Source of the DNA: JBEKTW01 sp963727845
GTDB taxonomy: Bacteria > Bacteroidota > Ignavibacteria > UBA10030 > SZUA-254
Assembly: GCA_963727845.1 (NCBI GenBank)
Contig: CAVSHI010000003.1
Location: 496,001 to 560,000, forward strand
Length of the DNA stretch: 64,000 nt
Direction of reading: 5' to 3'
Positions 33,690 to 43,349 of the stretch are shown piece after piece (position 1 is the first letter of the stretch; each line of letters begins with the position of its first letter). The notes under the pieces are model-generated. The model was not told the origin of the DNA, searched no databases, and was given only the letters and a program-made list of their open reading frames with translations. The translations under genes and the position numbers were made by a program.

Positions 33690-34463
33690 TTGAACCATGG
33701 AACAACGACATCTCCGTCAAACATCAAGATCTTCATTGATTTCGACGGCACCATCACATGTGAAGACGTCGGCGACGCCCTGTTTGAGACATTTGGAGGG
33801 AAGCAGTGTCTTGAATTCATTCGACTCTACCGCGAAGAAAAGCTGTCGGCAGTAGAGTGTTTTCGTCGTGAATCGAACGCATGCGGTCTTGTCGATAAGA
33901 CCGCTCTGGATGCGTTTCTCGATTCCCGGAAAATCGATTCGACTTTTGCCTCATTTATTGATTTTTGCCGCGCAAACGAGTTCGCGTGTACGATCGTCAG
34001 CGACGGAATGGACTATTACATTCAACGGATACTCAATCGCTACGGGCTCGGCCATGTTCCATTTCTCGCAAACACGCTCGACCTGGTCCCGGCAGATGGT
34101 TCGCCGAACGTCCGGCTCGTTCCGTCGTTTCCCCATACGGATGAAGTCTGCGACCGATGCGCCTGCTGCAAGCGCAATCACATGCTCAGTTTGGCGGGCG
34201 ACACCGATGTGCTTGTCTATATCGGCGAAGGATATTCCGACCGCTGCCCAGTGCAATATGCCGATATTGTGTTCGCAAAGGACGAATTATTGAAGCACTG
34301 CCGTCAAGAAAATATCCCCTATTTCGAGTACAGAACATTCGGCGATGTCAGGCAACGGTTAGAGGAATTGCTCGCCGCTCGCGGCACACGTGCGAATCGC
34401 CTCGGTTTCCGAAAACGACGTCGGGCTGAGCTTGCCCGCCGCGAAGCCTTCATGGGCGAATAA
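33690..34463 (+). CDS. HAD-IB phosphatase, MtnX-like
   Basis: 257 residues from TTG 33690, 2 bp after the smc stop. HAD motif I is FIDFDGTITCED, motif II is TIVSDGMDYY, and motif III/IV lie around KRNHMLSL and VYIGEGYSDRCPVQYAD. The DEVCDRCACCKRN cluster between them is typical of MtnX-like phosphatases. MtnX dephosphorylates an intermediate of methionine salvage, but many relatives have other small phosphate substrates and no other salvage gene is nearby, so the substrate is open. A C-terminal Arg-rich tail (LGFRKRRRAELARREAF) is additional. Confidence 0.8.
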   Translation: MNHGTTTSPSNIKIFIDFDGTITCEDVGDALFETFGGKQCLEFIRLYREEKLSAVECFRRESNACGLVDKTALDAFLDSRKIDSTFASFIDFCRANEFACTIVSDGMDYYIQRILNRYGLGHVPFLANTLDLVPADGSPNVRLVPSFPHTDEVCDRCACCKRNHMLSLAGDTDVLVYIGEGYSDRCPVQYADIVFAKDELLKHCRQENIPYFEYRTFGDVRQRLEELLAARGTRANRLGFRKRRRAELARREAFMGE

Positions 34464-34475
34464 GGCCGGTATACT

Positions 34476-35057
34476 ATGGATATTCGTGAACGATTATTTC
34501 AATATAGAAGCTACATCCCATTCCCATTCCTTCTCGTGATGGCCATTTTTGCGCAGCCATCGTTGGAAAGCATCGCGACCGGCTTGGCGGCCGTTGTCGC
34601 TGGAGAGTTCCTGAGGTTGTGGGGTGTCGCTATTGCCGGAAGTGAAACACGCACGACCGACCGTGTCGGGGGGACGTTTCTCATTACAACGGGACCATTC
34701 GCGTACGTGCGTAATCCACTGTACCTCGGCAACATCATCGTGTATGTCGGTTTCGGCGTTATGTCGTTCGCATTGTTTCCCTGGCTTCCTGCTCTGGCTC
34801 TTGTGTTCTTTACGTGGGAATACTCCATGATCGTGAGTCTGGAAGAGCAGCATCTTGCAGTCAAGTTCGAGGTTCAATATGAACGGTACCGCCGTTCGGT
34901 ACCAAGATTCGTTCCGACGCTGAAAAAATACGTCGCTGAAAACAATCCCCAGCCGGAGATTGATTGGAAGCGCGGGTTCATCTCAGAGAAACGCACGCTG
35001 CAGGCGATAACATTGCTCACGGCGGCGGTGTTTGCACTCTGGTACATCCGGGGATAA
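34476..35057 (+). CDS. isoprenylcysteine carboxyl methyltransferase-family membrane protein
   Basis: 193 residues with four or five membrane helices (about 14-30, 34-54, 83-115, 170-190). The signature TTGPFAYVRNPLYLGNIIVY followed by the EEQHLAVKFEVQYERYRRSVPRFVP tail is that of the ICMT/PEMT superfamily, integral membrane AdoMet-dependent methyltransferases. Bacterial members modify lipids or small thiols, or are uncharacterised. It is 12 bp after the HAD gene and 3 bp before lpxB, so it is within the same transcription unit and could act on an envelope lipid. Confidence 0.85.
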   Translation: MDIRERLFQYRSYIPFPFLLVMAIFAQPSLESIATGLAAVVAGEFLRLWGVAIAGSETRTTDRVGGTFLITTGPFAYVRNPLYLGNIIVYVGFGVMSFALFPWLPALALVFFTWEYSMIVSLEEQHLAVKFEVQYERYRRSVPRFVPTLKKYVAENNPQPEIDWKRGFISEKRTLQAITLLTAAVFALWYIRG

Positions 35058-35060
35058 CTC

Positions 35061-36203
35061 GTGCGCATCATGATAATCGCGGGGGAAGCGTCCGGCGACC
35101 TGCACGGGGCGGGCGTGGTCCGGGAGTTGAGGCGGCGTCGACCCGGCATCGATATCTTTGGCATTGGCGGTGATAAGATGCAGCGCGAGGGTATGCGGCT
35201 GGTGTACCACGTTCGCGAGCTCTCGGTGATGGGCTTCTGGGAAGTGATCCAGCACCTGCCGCTGCTCCGGTCCGTCGAGCGAACCCTCGGGGCACTGCTC
35301 ACTCTGCAGCGGCCCGACGTCCTTGTGCTCATCGATTACCCCGGGTTCAACCTGCGATTTGCCGATATCGCGCGCAGGCAGCACATAAAGATCGTGTACT
35401 ATATTAGTCCGCAGGTGTGGGCGTGGAACCCGGGTCGCGTCAGAAAAATGAAAGGTGTGATCGATAAGATGCTGGTTGTGCTTCCGTTCGAAAAGCAGAT
35501 CTACGAGAAAGAAGGGATTGATGTGGAATTTGTCGGACATCCGCTGCTCGAGGAATTGGATGAGCCACAGGGCCGCGATGCCTTTTGCAAGCGGTACGCC
35601 CTCCAGCGGGACAAACTCACACTCGGGCTGTTCCCCGGAAGCCGAAAACAGGAAATTGAACGGATTTTCCCGGTCATGCTCGGAGCGGCCAGGTTGCTGC
35701 AGGCTGAATTCGATATCCAGACCGTCGTCGGCGTTGCACAGGTGCTTGATGCAGAGTACGTCAAATCCTTTTTGCGGGACGATTTTCCGGTGCAGCTCAT
35801 TTTCAACGCCACCTACAACGCTATGGCAAACTCCGATGTAGCACTCGTCACATCCGGAACTGCGACGCTTGAAACCGCGTGTTTTCGGACGCCGATGATT
35901 GTGGTGTATAAGACCTCATGGCTAACGTACATCATCGGCCGCATGTTTGTTCGCATCAAGACCATCGGATTGGTAAACATTGTTGCCGGCCGGCAGGTGG
36001 TGCCCGAACTCATCCAATACAGGTTGAATCCCCGTCGCCTTGCTTCTGCCGCGGCAGATCTGCTGATAGACAAAAATCGCAGCCGGGAAATTTCCGACAA
36101 CCTCGCCGATGCGCGGCAACAACTCGGAACCCCCGGAGCATCTGTGCGAGTGGCCGAGACGATTCTTTCAATGGCTGAACGAAGTCCGGGTGCGGCGGAA
36201 TAA
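35061..36203 (+). CDS. lpxB: lipid-A-disaccharide synthase
   Basis: 380 residues from GTG 35061, a GT19 glycosyltransferase. Key segments are IIAGEASGDLHGAGVVREL, IDIFGIGGDKMQREGMRLVY, LIDYPGFNLRFA, YYISPQVWAWNPGRVRKMK, LGLFPGSRKQEIERIFPVML and LVTSGTATLETACF. It condenses UDP-2,3-diacylglucosamine with lipid X at the inner membrane to form the lipid A disaccharide. Its stop overlaps the lpxK start by one base, so the next lipid A step is translationally coupled. This gene argues for a lipopolysaccharide-bearing outer membrane. Confidence 0.97.
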   Translation: MRIMIIAGEASGDLHGAGVVRELRRRRPGIDIFGIGGDKMQREGMRLVYHVRELSVMGFWEVIQHLPLLRSVERTLGALLTLQRPDVLVLIDYPGFNLRFADIARRQHIKIVYYISPQVWAWNPGRVRKMKGVIDKMLVVLPFEKQIYEKEGIDVEFVGHPLLEELDEPQGRDAFCKRYALQRDKLTLGLFPGSRKQEIERIFPVMLGAARLLQAEFDIQTVVGVAQVLDAEYVKSFLRDDFPVQLIFNATYNAMANSDVALVTSGTATLETACFRTPMIVVYKTSWLTYIIGRMFVRIKTIGLVNIVAGRQVVPELIQYRLNPRRLASAAADLLIDKNRSREISDNLADARQQLGTPGASVRVAETILSMAERSPGAAE

Positions 36204-37249
36204 TGCGTTCTGCGAAAGACTGGCAATCATGCCTGCTGCCGTTATCGTGGTTGTACGGTTTCATCATGTGGATCCGCAATATTTGTTATGATAACGGTCT
36301 CTTCCGTGTTCAACGTGTTCGCGTTCCGGTGATTTCCGTCGGCAACATCACGGTCGGGGGAACAGGTAAGACGCCGTTTGTTGAATACTTAATCAGATAC
36401 TTCGTCGCTAAAGGAAAAAAAGTCGCGGTGTTGAGCCGGGGGTACAAACGAAAATCACACGGACCCGTTTCCGTGGCCGGAAATGATACCGACCGCGGCA
36501 ACGCTGCAATGCTCGGTGATGAGCCGTATCAGATAGCGAGAAAATTTTCTCAGGTAACTGTGCTGGTCGATCCTGAGCGCGCACGGGCCGCAGAACAGGC
36601 AGCGACCGGACACGGAGCCGAAATTATCCTGCTGGATGATGGATTTCAGCATCGCGCACTCGGAAGAAATCTCGACATCGTAATGGTGGATGCCCGGGAG
36701 TCATTGCCGGCCACCCGGATGTTGCCTGCTGGAAGACGTCGTGAACCATTGGGTGCACTTAAACGGGCGCAGGTGCTTGCTTTTTGCCGACCTTCGAGCG
36801 GCATGCCGCAATTGCCGTTCGACATTCCAGGCGCCCTGCAGCTCAAGGTTGAATTTGTTCCAATACGGATACGCCGGATCGGGGGAGAAGATTCATGGGC
36901 CTTGAATGAAGTAGCGGGAAAATCGTGTGTCGCCTTCTGTGCCATCGCCAGGCCGGGGTTGTTCAAAGATACTCTCGTGTCGATTGGATTGAACGTCGCG
37001 GATTTCATTAGGTTCGGCGACCACCACAGGTTCACAAAGTCGGACGTGCGGACCATTCATAACTCATTCAATCAGCATGAACCGGATTTTATCATTACAA
37101 CAGAAAAGGATGCCGCCCGTTTGCTCTCAGCCGGACAGGCGGAGAGTCTGACATCTCCTCCCCTGTGGTACCTTGAAATCGAAGCGCGGATTGTCGACAA
37201 AGAAACAGAATTTCATAAGATCCTCGACAGACTTGTACAACAGAACTAG
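36203..37249 (+). CDS. lpxK: tetraacyldisaccharide 4'-kinase
   Basis: 348 residues. Near the N-terminus a membrane-associated helix is followed by VISVGNITVGGTGKTPFVEYL, whose GGTGKT is the Walker A (P-loop), and by VAVLSRGYKRKS, then ILLDDGFQHRALGRNLDIVMVD with the Asp-Asp of the catalytic centre. It phosphorylates the 4' position of the tetraacyl lipid A disaccharide. It overlaps lpxB by one base (ATG within TAATG). Confidence 0.95.
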   Translation: MRSAKDWQSCLLPLSWLYGFIMWIRNICYDNGLFRVQRVRVPVISVGNITVGGTGKTPFVEYLIRYFVAKGKKVAVLSRGYKRKSHGPVSVAGNDTDRGNAAMLGDEPYQIARKFSQVTVLVDPERARAAEQAATGHGAEIILLDDGFQHRALGRNLDIVMVDARESLPATRMLPAGRRREPLGALKRAQVLAFCRPSSGMPQLPFDIPGALQLKVEFVPIRIRRIGGEDSWALNEVAGKSCVAFCAIARPGLFKDTLVSIGLNVADFIRFGDHHRFTKSDVRTIHNSFNQHEPDFIITTEKDAARLLSAGQAESLTSPPLWYLEIEARIVDKETEFHKILDRLVQQN

Positions 37250-37265
37250 TTGTAGGGGCACTAGC

Positions 37266-38000
37266 ATGATCATCGGTATCACCGACAATATGGGTTCCGA
37301 GCATAAACTCCAGCAGTATCTCGATTGGTTACAACGGGGAGATGCGTCGATACGAACGACGATACTCTCGTACAAAAACGATAATCTTCAGGAGTTGAGA
37401 AACTGCAACGGGCTGTTGCTCACCGGCGGCGGCGATGTTGACCCTTTTCTCTACGGCGCCGACGTGAAACATCCTAAACTCGGACATGTTGACCGTAAGC
37501 GTGACGATTTTGAACGGTCGGCAATCGATTTGGCGCTAGAGCACCAAATGCCCTTGTTAGGAATATGCCGGGGTTTGCAACTGGCAAACGTCCACTTCGG
37601 GGGTACGCTCATTCCGGACCTGGACGAAATCGGCTCTACGATCCATCAGGTGCGAAATGAGGTTGAACAAAGGCACGTGGTGAACATCGATCACGACAGT
37701 CTTCTTGCACAATTCTCAGGTATCCCTGAAGGAGAAGTGAATTCGTCCCACCACCAGGCAGCGGCGGAACCCGGGAACGACCTGAGGGTGGTTGCTCGTT
37801 CTGATGATGGGATCGCCGAAGCGCTGGAGTTCCGGGATTCTTTGTCCCGGCCATTTTTTCTCCTCGTTCAGTGGCATCCCGAACGCATGAAAGATTTTCA
37901 CAATCCATTAACTCAAGGCATCTTACGGCATTTTCTTGCCGCACTTGAAAGCACATCAAATACATACACAGAGAAGGAAAGCTACAACCATGGCACATAA
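37266..38000 (+). CDS. class I glutamine amidotransferase-like hydrolase (gamma-Glu-GABA hydrolase family, C26)
   Basis: 244 residues from ATG 37266, chosen over a 31-codon in-frame extension that would overlap lpxK; AGGGG lies upstream. Pieces of the family pattern are LLLTGGGDVDPFLYG, the nucleophile Cys101 in PLLGICRGLQLANV, FGGTLIPDLDE, VNSSHHQAA and the C-terminal QWHPERM with the catalytic His and Glu. PuuD-type enzymes cleave gamma-glutamyl amides; the true substrate here is not given by context. It overlaps the start of ppdK by 11 bp. Confidence 0.88.
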   Translation: MIIGITDNMGSEHKLQQYLDWLQRGDASIRTTILSYKNDNLQELRNCNGLLLTGGGDVDPFLYGADVKHPKLGHVDRKRDDFERSAIDLALEHQMPLLGICRGLQLANVHFGGTLIPDLDEIGSTIHQVRNEVEQRHVVNIDHDSLLAQFSGIPEGEVNSSHHQAAAEPGNDLRVVARSDDGIAEALEFRDSLSRPFFLLVQWHPERMKDFHNPLTQGILRHFLAALESTSNTYTEKESYNHGT

Positions 38001-40734
38001 ATATGTTTACTCGTTTGGAAACGGTCGGGCAGACGGTAAAGCCCAGATGAAAGAATTGCTCGGTGGAAAGGGTGCGAACCTTGCCGAAATGGCAAACATC
38101 GGCTTGCCCGTCCCCGCCGGATTCACGATAACGACTGAAGTATGCACGTACTACTACAAGCACAAGAAGAGTTACCCGAAGGAGCTCCGGCTTCAGCTCG
38201 ACAAAGCATTGAAACAGATTGAAAAAATCATGAGAGCCGGTTTTGGGGAAAAACAGACGCCTCTCTTGCTCTCCGTTCGCTCTGGCGCGCGAAAGTCCAT
38301 GCCTGGAATGATGGAAACGGTATTGAATATCGGCCTGAATGACGTGACGCGGGAGGGACTCATCAAGAAAACCGGCAATCCGCGTTTTGTCTATGACGCG
38401 CAGCGAAGACTGATCCAGATGTATTCCGACGTCGTCATGGAAAAGGCAGCCGGCCTGGAACCCGAAGAACAGAAAGGGATACGTCATCAGCTCGAGAAGG
38501 AACTGGAAAAAATGAAACAGCGGCGAGGAGTACACCAGGATACCGAGTTGTCGGCGGATGATCTGAAGGAATTGGTTGAGATTTACAAAATGAAAGTAAA
38601 GGAAGTGCTGGGCAAGCCATTTCCGGAAGATCCGATGGAACAGTTGTGGGGCGGCATCGGTGCAGTGTTTTCAAGCTGGAACGGAAAGCGCGCAATTTCA
38701 TACCGGCGGATTGAAGGAATTCCGGATGATTGGGGAACGGCGGTAAGCGTTCAGGCAATGGTGTTCGGCAACATGGGAGAAACTTCGGCGACCGGTGTAG
38801 CCTTTACGAGAAACCCGGCTACGGGCGACAACCATTTCTATGGAGAATGGCTATCGAACGCCCAGGGCGAGGATGTCGTCGCGGGCATTCGAACTCCGAA
38901 CCCCATCAACGAGGTCGGCAAGTCGGAGCACAACAGGCATCTTCCATCACTCGAAGTCGCGATGCCAAAGGCCTACAAGCAGCTGCATGCCATCGAGAGA
39001 AGGCTCGAGCGTCATTACCGGGACATGCTCGACATTGAGTTCACTATCCAGGAAGAGCGCCTGTGGATGCTCCAGTGCCGCGTCGGCAAACGCAACGGCC
39101 CCTCGGCGGTCAAGATGGCACTCGATATGTATCGTGAACGATTGATCACAAAGGAAGAAGCCGTTTTGCGCGTCACCCCTTCACAGCTCGACGAACTTCT
39201 CCATCCGATCATCGATCCAAAGACCGAGATCGTCGCGCGACCGATTGCCAAAGGGTTGCCGGCCGGCCCCGGCGGGGCGGCAGGCCAGGTGGTTTTCTCA
39301 GCGAGCGACGCTGTCGCATGGCAGAGGTCGGGCAAGAAAGTTATCCTTGTCCGCGACGAGACAAACCCCGAGGACGTAGAGGGCATGCGGGCCGCGGAAG
39401 CAATTCTCACGGCGCGCGGAGGGATGACCAGTCATGCGGCTCTTGTGGCCCGAGGCTGGGGGAAATGCTGCATCGTTGGCGCAGCATCCGTCAAGATAGA
39501 CTACCATGCAAAACAATTTGTAACAGAGGGAACCGTCATTCGGGAAGGCGACTGGCTGACGTTGAACGGGTCAAAGGGATATGTTTATCCCGGTTCACTA
39601 CCGATGATGAAGGCGGCGGAGGATAATCCGGATTTCGTTGCGTTCCTGAAGTTGTGCGATCAGGTCCGCAAGCTGAAGGTCCGAACGAATGCCGACACGC
39701 CCGAGGACGCCGCCAGAGCGCGGGCGTTCGGAGCTGAAGGCATCGGGTTGTTCCGCACAGAACACATGTTTTACGGCAAAGGATCCGAAGAACCCCTATT
39801 TAAACTACGCAAGATGATCGTTTCAAAATCAGAACGCGAACGAAGAGCAGCTCTGGACGAACTGTTTCCGCATGTGAAAGCCGATATCAAGGGGACGCTG
39901 GAAGCCATGGACGGCCTTCCGGTGACTGTCCGGACCATCGACCCTCCATTGCACGAGTTCATCCCGAACCGGGAAGATGAGCGTGCGCGGCTATCGAAAA
40001 GTCTCGGCATCACAGCGGATGAATTCAATGCGCGGGCGTCAGCGCTGCACGAAAGTAACCCGATGATGGGGCACCGCGGAGTTCGCCTTGGCGTCACCTA
40101 TCCGGAAGTAACGGAAATGCAGGTGCGGGCGATTTTCGAGGCTGCGGCCGAGCTGTTGCTGGCGGGGAAGAAACCATTTCCGGAGATCATGATTCCGGTT
40201 GTCGGCACCGTAACCGAGCTTGACCACCAATTCAAGATCATCGAGAAAGTGTATCAGGAAGTGCTGGCCAAATTCAACATGAAAGCGCTCCCCCACCTTG
40301 TCGGAACGATGATTGAAATACCCCGCGCCGCCCTGACGGCTTCCAAGATAGCGGCAAGTGCACAGTTCTTTTCCTTCGGCACGAACGACCTCACGCAGAT
40401 GGGCTTCGGTTTTTCACGCGACGATATCGGCTCGTTCCTGAAGGATTACATCGACAAGAAGATCCTTCCGGAAGACCCATTCCAGTCAATTGACATTGAG
40501 GGCATCGGCCGGTTGATGGAGATCGCCGTCACCGAAGGACGCAAACAACGGCCCGACCTGAAAGTCGGCATCTGTGGCGAGCACGGCGGAGACCCGCGCT
40601 CGATCGAGTTCTGCGCCCGGATCGGGTTGAACTATGTCAGTTGTTCTCCTTTCCGTGTTCCCATCGCCCGGCTAGCTGCGGCACAGGCCGCAATTCAGGC
40701 GACCCGCGGGAAGAAAAAACGTTCCGGGAAATGA
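37990..40734 (+). CDS. ppdK: pyruvate, phosphate dikinase
   Basis: 914 residues from ATG 37990; the 18 codons upstream lie inside the preceding gene and are excluded. The N-terminal nucleotide-binding domain (FGNGRADGKAQMKELLGGKG, LLLSVRSGARKSMPGMMET), the phosphohistidine swivel (GGMTSHAALVARGWGKCCIVG with the catalytic His) and the PEP-binding TIM barrel (GLFRTEHMF, NPMMGHRGVRLGVTYPEV, FFSFGTNDLTQMGFGFSRDD, CGEHGGDPRSIEF with Cys) are all present. It interconverts pyruvate, ATP and phosphate with PEP, AMP and pyrophosphate, in either gluconeogenic or pyrophosphate-saving glycolytic direction. Confidence 0.97.
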   Translation: MAHKYVYSFGNGRADGKAQMKELLGGKGANLAEMANIGLPVPAGFTITTEVCTYYYKHKKSYPKELRLQLDKALKQIEKIMRAGFGEKQTPLLLSVRSGARKSMPGMMETVLNIGLNDVTREGLIKKTGNPRFVYDAQRRLIQMYSDVVMEKAAGLEPEEQKGIRHQLEKELEKMKQRRGVHQDTELSADDLKELVEIYKMKVKEVLGKPFPEDPMEQLWGGIGAVFSSWNGKRAISYRRIEGIPDDWGTAVSVQAMVFGNMGETSATGVAFTRNPATGDNHFYGEWLSNAQGEDVVAGIRTPNPINEVGKSEHNRHLPSLEVAMPKAYKQLHAIERRLERHYRDMLDIEFTIQEERLWMLQCRVGKRNGPSAVKMALDMYRERLITKEEAVLRVTPSQLDELLHPIIDPKTEIVARPIAKGLPAGPGGAAGQVVFSASDAVAWQRSGKKVILVRDETNPEDVEGMRAAEAILTARGGMTSHAALVARGWGKCCIVGAASVKIDYHAKQFVTEGTVIREGDWLTLNGSKGYVYPGSLPMMKAAEDNPDFVAFLKLCDQVRKLKVRTNADTPEDAARARAFGAEGIGLFRTEHMFYGKGSEEPLFKLRKMIVSKSERERRAALDELFPHVKADIKGTLEAMDGLPVTVRTIDPPLHEFIPNREDERARLSKSLGITADEFNARASALHESNPMMGHRGVRLGVTYPEVTEMQVRAIFEAAAELLLAGKKPFPEIMIPVVGTVTELDHQFKIIEKVYQEVLAKFNMKALPHLVGTMIEIPRAALTASKIAASAQFFSFGTNDLTQMGFGFSRDDIGSFLKDYIDKKILPEDPFQSIDIEGIGRLMEIAVTEGRKQRPDLKVGICGEHGGDPRSIEFCARIGLNYVSCSPFRVPIARLAAAQAAIQATRGKKKRSGK

Positions 40735-40802
40735 AACGCACTCTCAAGGTCAAGCGCGTGATTACTTATTTCATCTCACTTCATAACGGATGGTAATACA
40801 CA

Positions 40803-41840
40803 ATGAAACTTTCTGATTTTCAATATCCTTTCCCAAGAAATCTCGTGGCGAAGTTTCCCTCGAAACCGAGGGATTCCGCCCGACTCATGGTATTGAACCG
40901 AGCGGATGAGAGTATCGTGGAGCGACGGTTTTCCGATATCGTTGAATACTTCAAAAAGGGAGATGCGCTCCTCGTTAACGAAACGAGAGTGTTCCCTGCC
41001 CGGCTGATCGGGCGGAAGGAAAAAACGAACGCGAAAATCGAAGTGTTCCTCCTCCGGCAATTAAACAAAGAGGAGAATATATGGGATGTCATTGTCGACC
41101 CCGCGAGGAAAGTTCGCATCGGAAATAAGATCTACTTCGATGATGGAAAAATCTGGTGTGAAGTCGTCGACAATACCACATCGCGCGGGCGCACGATGCG
41201 ATTCAATTTCAAAGGAGACTTGTACAAGATTATTGAGCGTATTGGCAAGACTCCGCTTCCCTACTACATAAAACGGGAATCCGAAGAGGATGACAAAGAA
41301 TCATACCAGACGGTCTATGCGCGACAAATCGGCTCTGTTGCCGCGCCGACAGCCGGACTCCACTTCACGAAGCGTCTCCTTAGTCAAATCGAACAAAAAG
41401 GCGCCACAGTGGTTCCTATCACTCTCCACCTGGGGCTCGGCTCATTCCGCGCGGTTGAAGTTGAAGACCTGTCAAAACATAAGATGGACTCCGAGTACTA
41501 TGAAATCCCCGAGACGACCGTGCGTGAGGTCAACCACGCTATCGACCACCGGGGACATGTTTTCGTGTGCGGGACCAGCAGCGCGCGCGCGTCAGAATCT
41601 TCGGTAACGACCACCGGTCACCTGAAAGCCAACCGGGCGTGGACGGACAAATTCATTTTCCCGCCGTACGACTTCAAGGTCGCGGACCACCTCATCACGA
41701 ACTTTCATCTCCCGGAATCAACGCAGCTCATGATGATCTGTGCCTTTGCAGGAAGAGACTTTGTGATGAAAGCCTACAAGAAAGCAATCAAAGAGAAGTG
41801 GCAGATGTTCAGCTACGGCGACGCGATGCTGATACTGTGA
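40803..41840 (+). CDS. queA: tRNA preQ1(34) S-adenosylmethionine ribosyltransferase-isomerase
   Basis: 345 residues, standard length, with the QueA blocks DALLVNETRVFPARLIGRK, VYARQIGSVAAPTAGLHFTK, VPITLHLGLGSFRAV, DSEYYEIPETT, GTSSARASES and LITNFHLPESTQLMMICAFAG. It adds the cyclopentenediol-forming ribosyl unit of AdoMet to preQ1 in tRNA during queuosine synthesis. No other queuosine gene is nearby. Confidence 0.97.
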   Translation: MKLSDFQYPFPRNLVAKFPSKPRDSARLMVLNRADESIVERRFSDIVEYFKKGDALLVNETRVFPARLIGRKEKTNAKIEVFLLRQLNKEENIWDVIVDPARKVRIGNKIYFDDGKIWCEVVDNTTSRGRTMRFNFKGDLYKIIERIGKTPLPYYIKRESEEDDKESYQTVYARQIGSVAAPTAGLHFTKRLLSQIEQKGATVVPITLHLGLGSFRAVEVEDLSKHKMDSEYYEIPETTVREVNHAIDHRGHVFVCGTSSARASESSVTTTGHLKANRAWTDKFIFPPYDFKVADHLITNFHLPESTQLMMICAFAGRDFVMKAYKKAIKEKWQMFSYGDAMLIL

Positions 41841-41849
41841 GCGCATCCG

Positions 41850-42554
41850 GTGCTCAACGGTAAAAATATTGGCGTGGTGATTGCAGCCGGCGGCGCGGGA
41901 ACGAGGATGGGGACATCGCCTGCGAAACAATTTCTAGAGTTGCAGGGGAAAGCCGTCCTCGTCCGCACAATCGAGGTGTTTGAGCGTTCACCGGTTGTAG
42001 ATCGCCTCGTGGTTTCTGCCAGGGCTGAAGACGTCCGGATGGTGGAGAGCCTTGTCGGCCTTCACGAGCTATCAAAGGCTGTTCACGTTGTCGAAGGCGG
42101 AGTATACCGTCAGGATTCCGTTTGGAAGGGAATCGAAAAATTGCGGGAACACCGTATAGATATCGTCCTTATTCATGACGCAGTCCGGCCATTCATTCGT
42201 CCGGAGTTGATCCATTCGGTGGCGCTCGCCGCCTGCGAATACGGAGCAGCTATTTGCGCAGTTCGAGCGAAGGACACACTCAAGGTGTCGAACGCAAACG
42301 CTTTTGTGGAAACGACGATGAACCGGGATCAGGCTTGGCTTGCCCAGACCCCTCAGGCATTTCAATTTGACCTCTTCTGCAAGGCCTATGCAGATGCTGC
42401 ATCTCACAATTTCATCGGAACCGACAATGCAATGTTGGTGGAACGAATCGGAGGGAAGGTCAAAATCGTTGAAGGAAGCTACGAAAACATCAAAATCACC
42501 ACACCCGAGGATTTGGCACTGGCGGGGCTGATTGCACAGCGTTTCTTCGCATAG
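41850..42554 (+). CDS. ispD: 2-C-methyl-D-erythritol 4-phosphate cytidylyltransferase
   Basis: 234 residues from GTG 41850, 9 bp after queA. The CTP-binding loop is VIAAGGAGTRMGTSPAKQFL, followed by VLIHDAVRPFIRPELI, KDTLKV and QTPQAFQFDLF, then TDNAMLVERIGGKVKIVEG. It forms CDP-methylerythritol in the non-mevalonate isoprenoid pathway. The next pathway gene, ispF, is not adjacent. Confidence 0.95.
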   Translation: MLNGKNIGVVIAAGGAGTRMGTSPAKQFLELQGKAVLVRTIEVFERSPVVDRLVVSARAEDVRMVESLVGLHELSKAVHVVEGGVYRQDSVWKGIEKLREHRIDIVLIHDAVRPFIRPELIHSVALAACEYGAAICAVRAKDTLKVSNANAFVETTMNRDQAWLAQTPQAFQFDLFCKAYADAASHNFIGTDNAMLVERIGGKVKIVEGSYENIKITTPEDLALAGLIAQRFFA

Positions 42555-42563
42555 GATGAGTTC

Positions 42564-42591
42564 TTGACTTTCATCAATATTTTCGTAATTT
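42564..42591 (+). promoter_or_regulatory. putative promoter of plsY
   Basis: TTGACT (42564-42569), 16-bp spacer, TAATTT (42586-42591). The same bases also fit a TTG-N19-TA.. Bacteroidota pattern. About 35 bases of leader. Confidence 0.45.
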
Positions 42592-42632
42592 ATATAAGAT
42601 ATGGACTTCTTTAACATAAGGGAACAAGTGAA

Positions 42633-43304
42633 ATGCTGCCATTAGGTGTCGTTATTATGCTGAGCTATCTTGTCGGATCAATCCCGACAAGCATCATAGT
42701 CTCGAAGCTGACGCATGGAATCGATATACGTAACCACGGCAGCGGAAACGCCGGCGGCACAAACGTCATTCGTGTCGTTGGCTGGAAAATCGGGGTGCTC
42801 GTCATCGCTATCGATATCTTCAAGGGATATGTCGCAACGATGCTGGTAACGAAACTGATGTACGGTCCTATTCCCTTCAACAATCGTACGCCATTCGAAG
42901 ACATCACCGTTATCAGGATCATCGCCGGTTGTGCCGCGGTTCTGGGTCACATCTGGACCGCATTCAGCAGTTTCCGGGGCGGGAAAGGAATTGCGACTGC
43001 CGGAGGTGTATTGGTTGCCCTTGCGCCCGTTGAATTACTGGTTGCGCTCGGCGTTTTTCTTCTGGTGTTCACTATTTCTCGATATGTGTCTCTCGGCTCA
43101 ATCAGCGCGGCTCTCTCATTTCCACTGGCGATGTTGTTCCGTCACAATATTTTCCATGCCGAGTTGTACGGCTACCACACGCTGATCTTCTTCAGTATCG
43201 GTCTGTCGCTTTTGCTCGTCTACACGCACCGTTCCAACATCAAACGCCTGATCGAGGGAACGGAGAACCGTTTGACCCACCATCCCCTCCTGAAGAAGAA
43301 ATAG
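42633..43304 (+). CDS. plsY: glycerol-3-phosphate acyltransferase PlsY
   Basis: 223 residues, five or more membrane helices. The three conserved PlsY motifs are present: YLVGSIPTSIIVSK (motif 1), HGSGNAGGTNVIRVVG (motif 2) and WTAFSSFRGGKGIATAGG (motif 3 region). The enzyme acylates glycerol 3-phosphate from acyl phosphate, the first committed step of phospholipid synthesis. gpsA, supplying glycerol 3-phosphate, follows 45 bp downstream, a common and meaningful pairing. Confidence 0.96.
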   Translation: MLPLGVVIMLSYLVGSIPTSIIVSKLTHGIDIRNHGSGNAGGTNVIRVVGWKIGVLVIAIDIFKGYVATMLVTKLMYGPIPFNNRTPFEDITVIRIIAGCAAVLGHIWTAFSSFRGGKGIATAGGVLVALAPVELLVALGVFLLVFTISRYVSLGSISAALSFPLAMLFRHNIFHAELYGYHTLIFFSIGLSLLLVYTHRSNIKRLIEGTENRLTHHPLLKKK

Positions 43305-43349
43305 AATCCTTTTTTCATCCCCGGGTCATTTCTCCCTTGAGGAAATAAT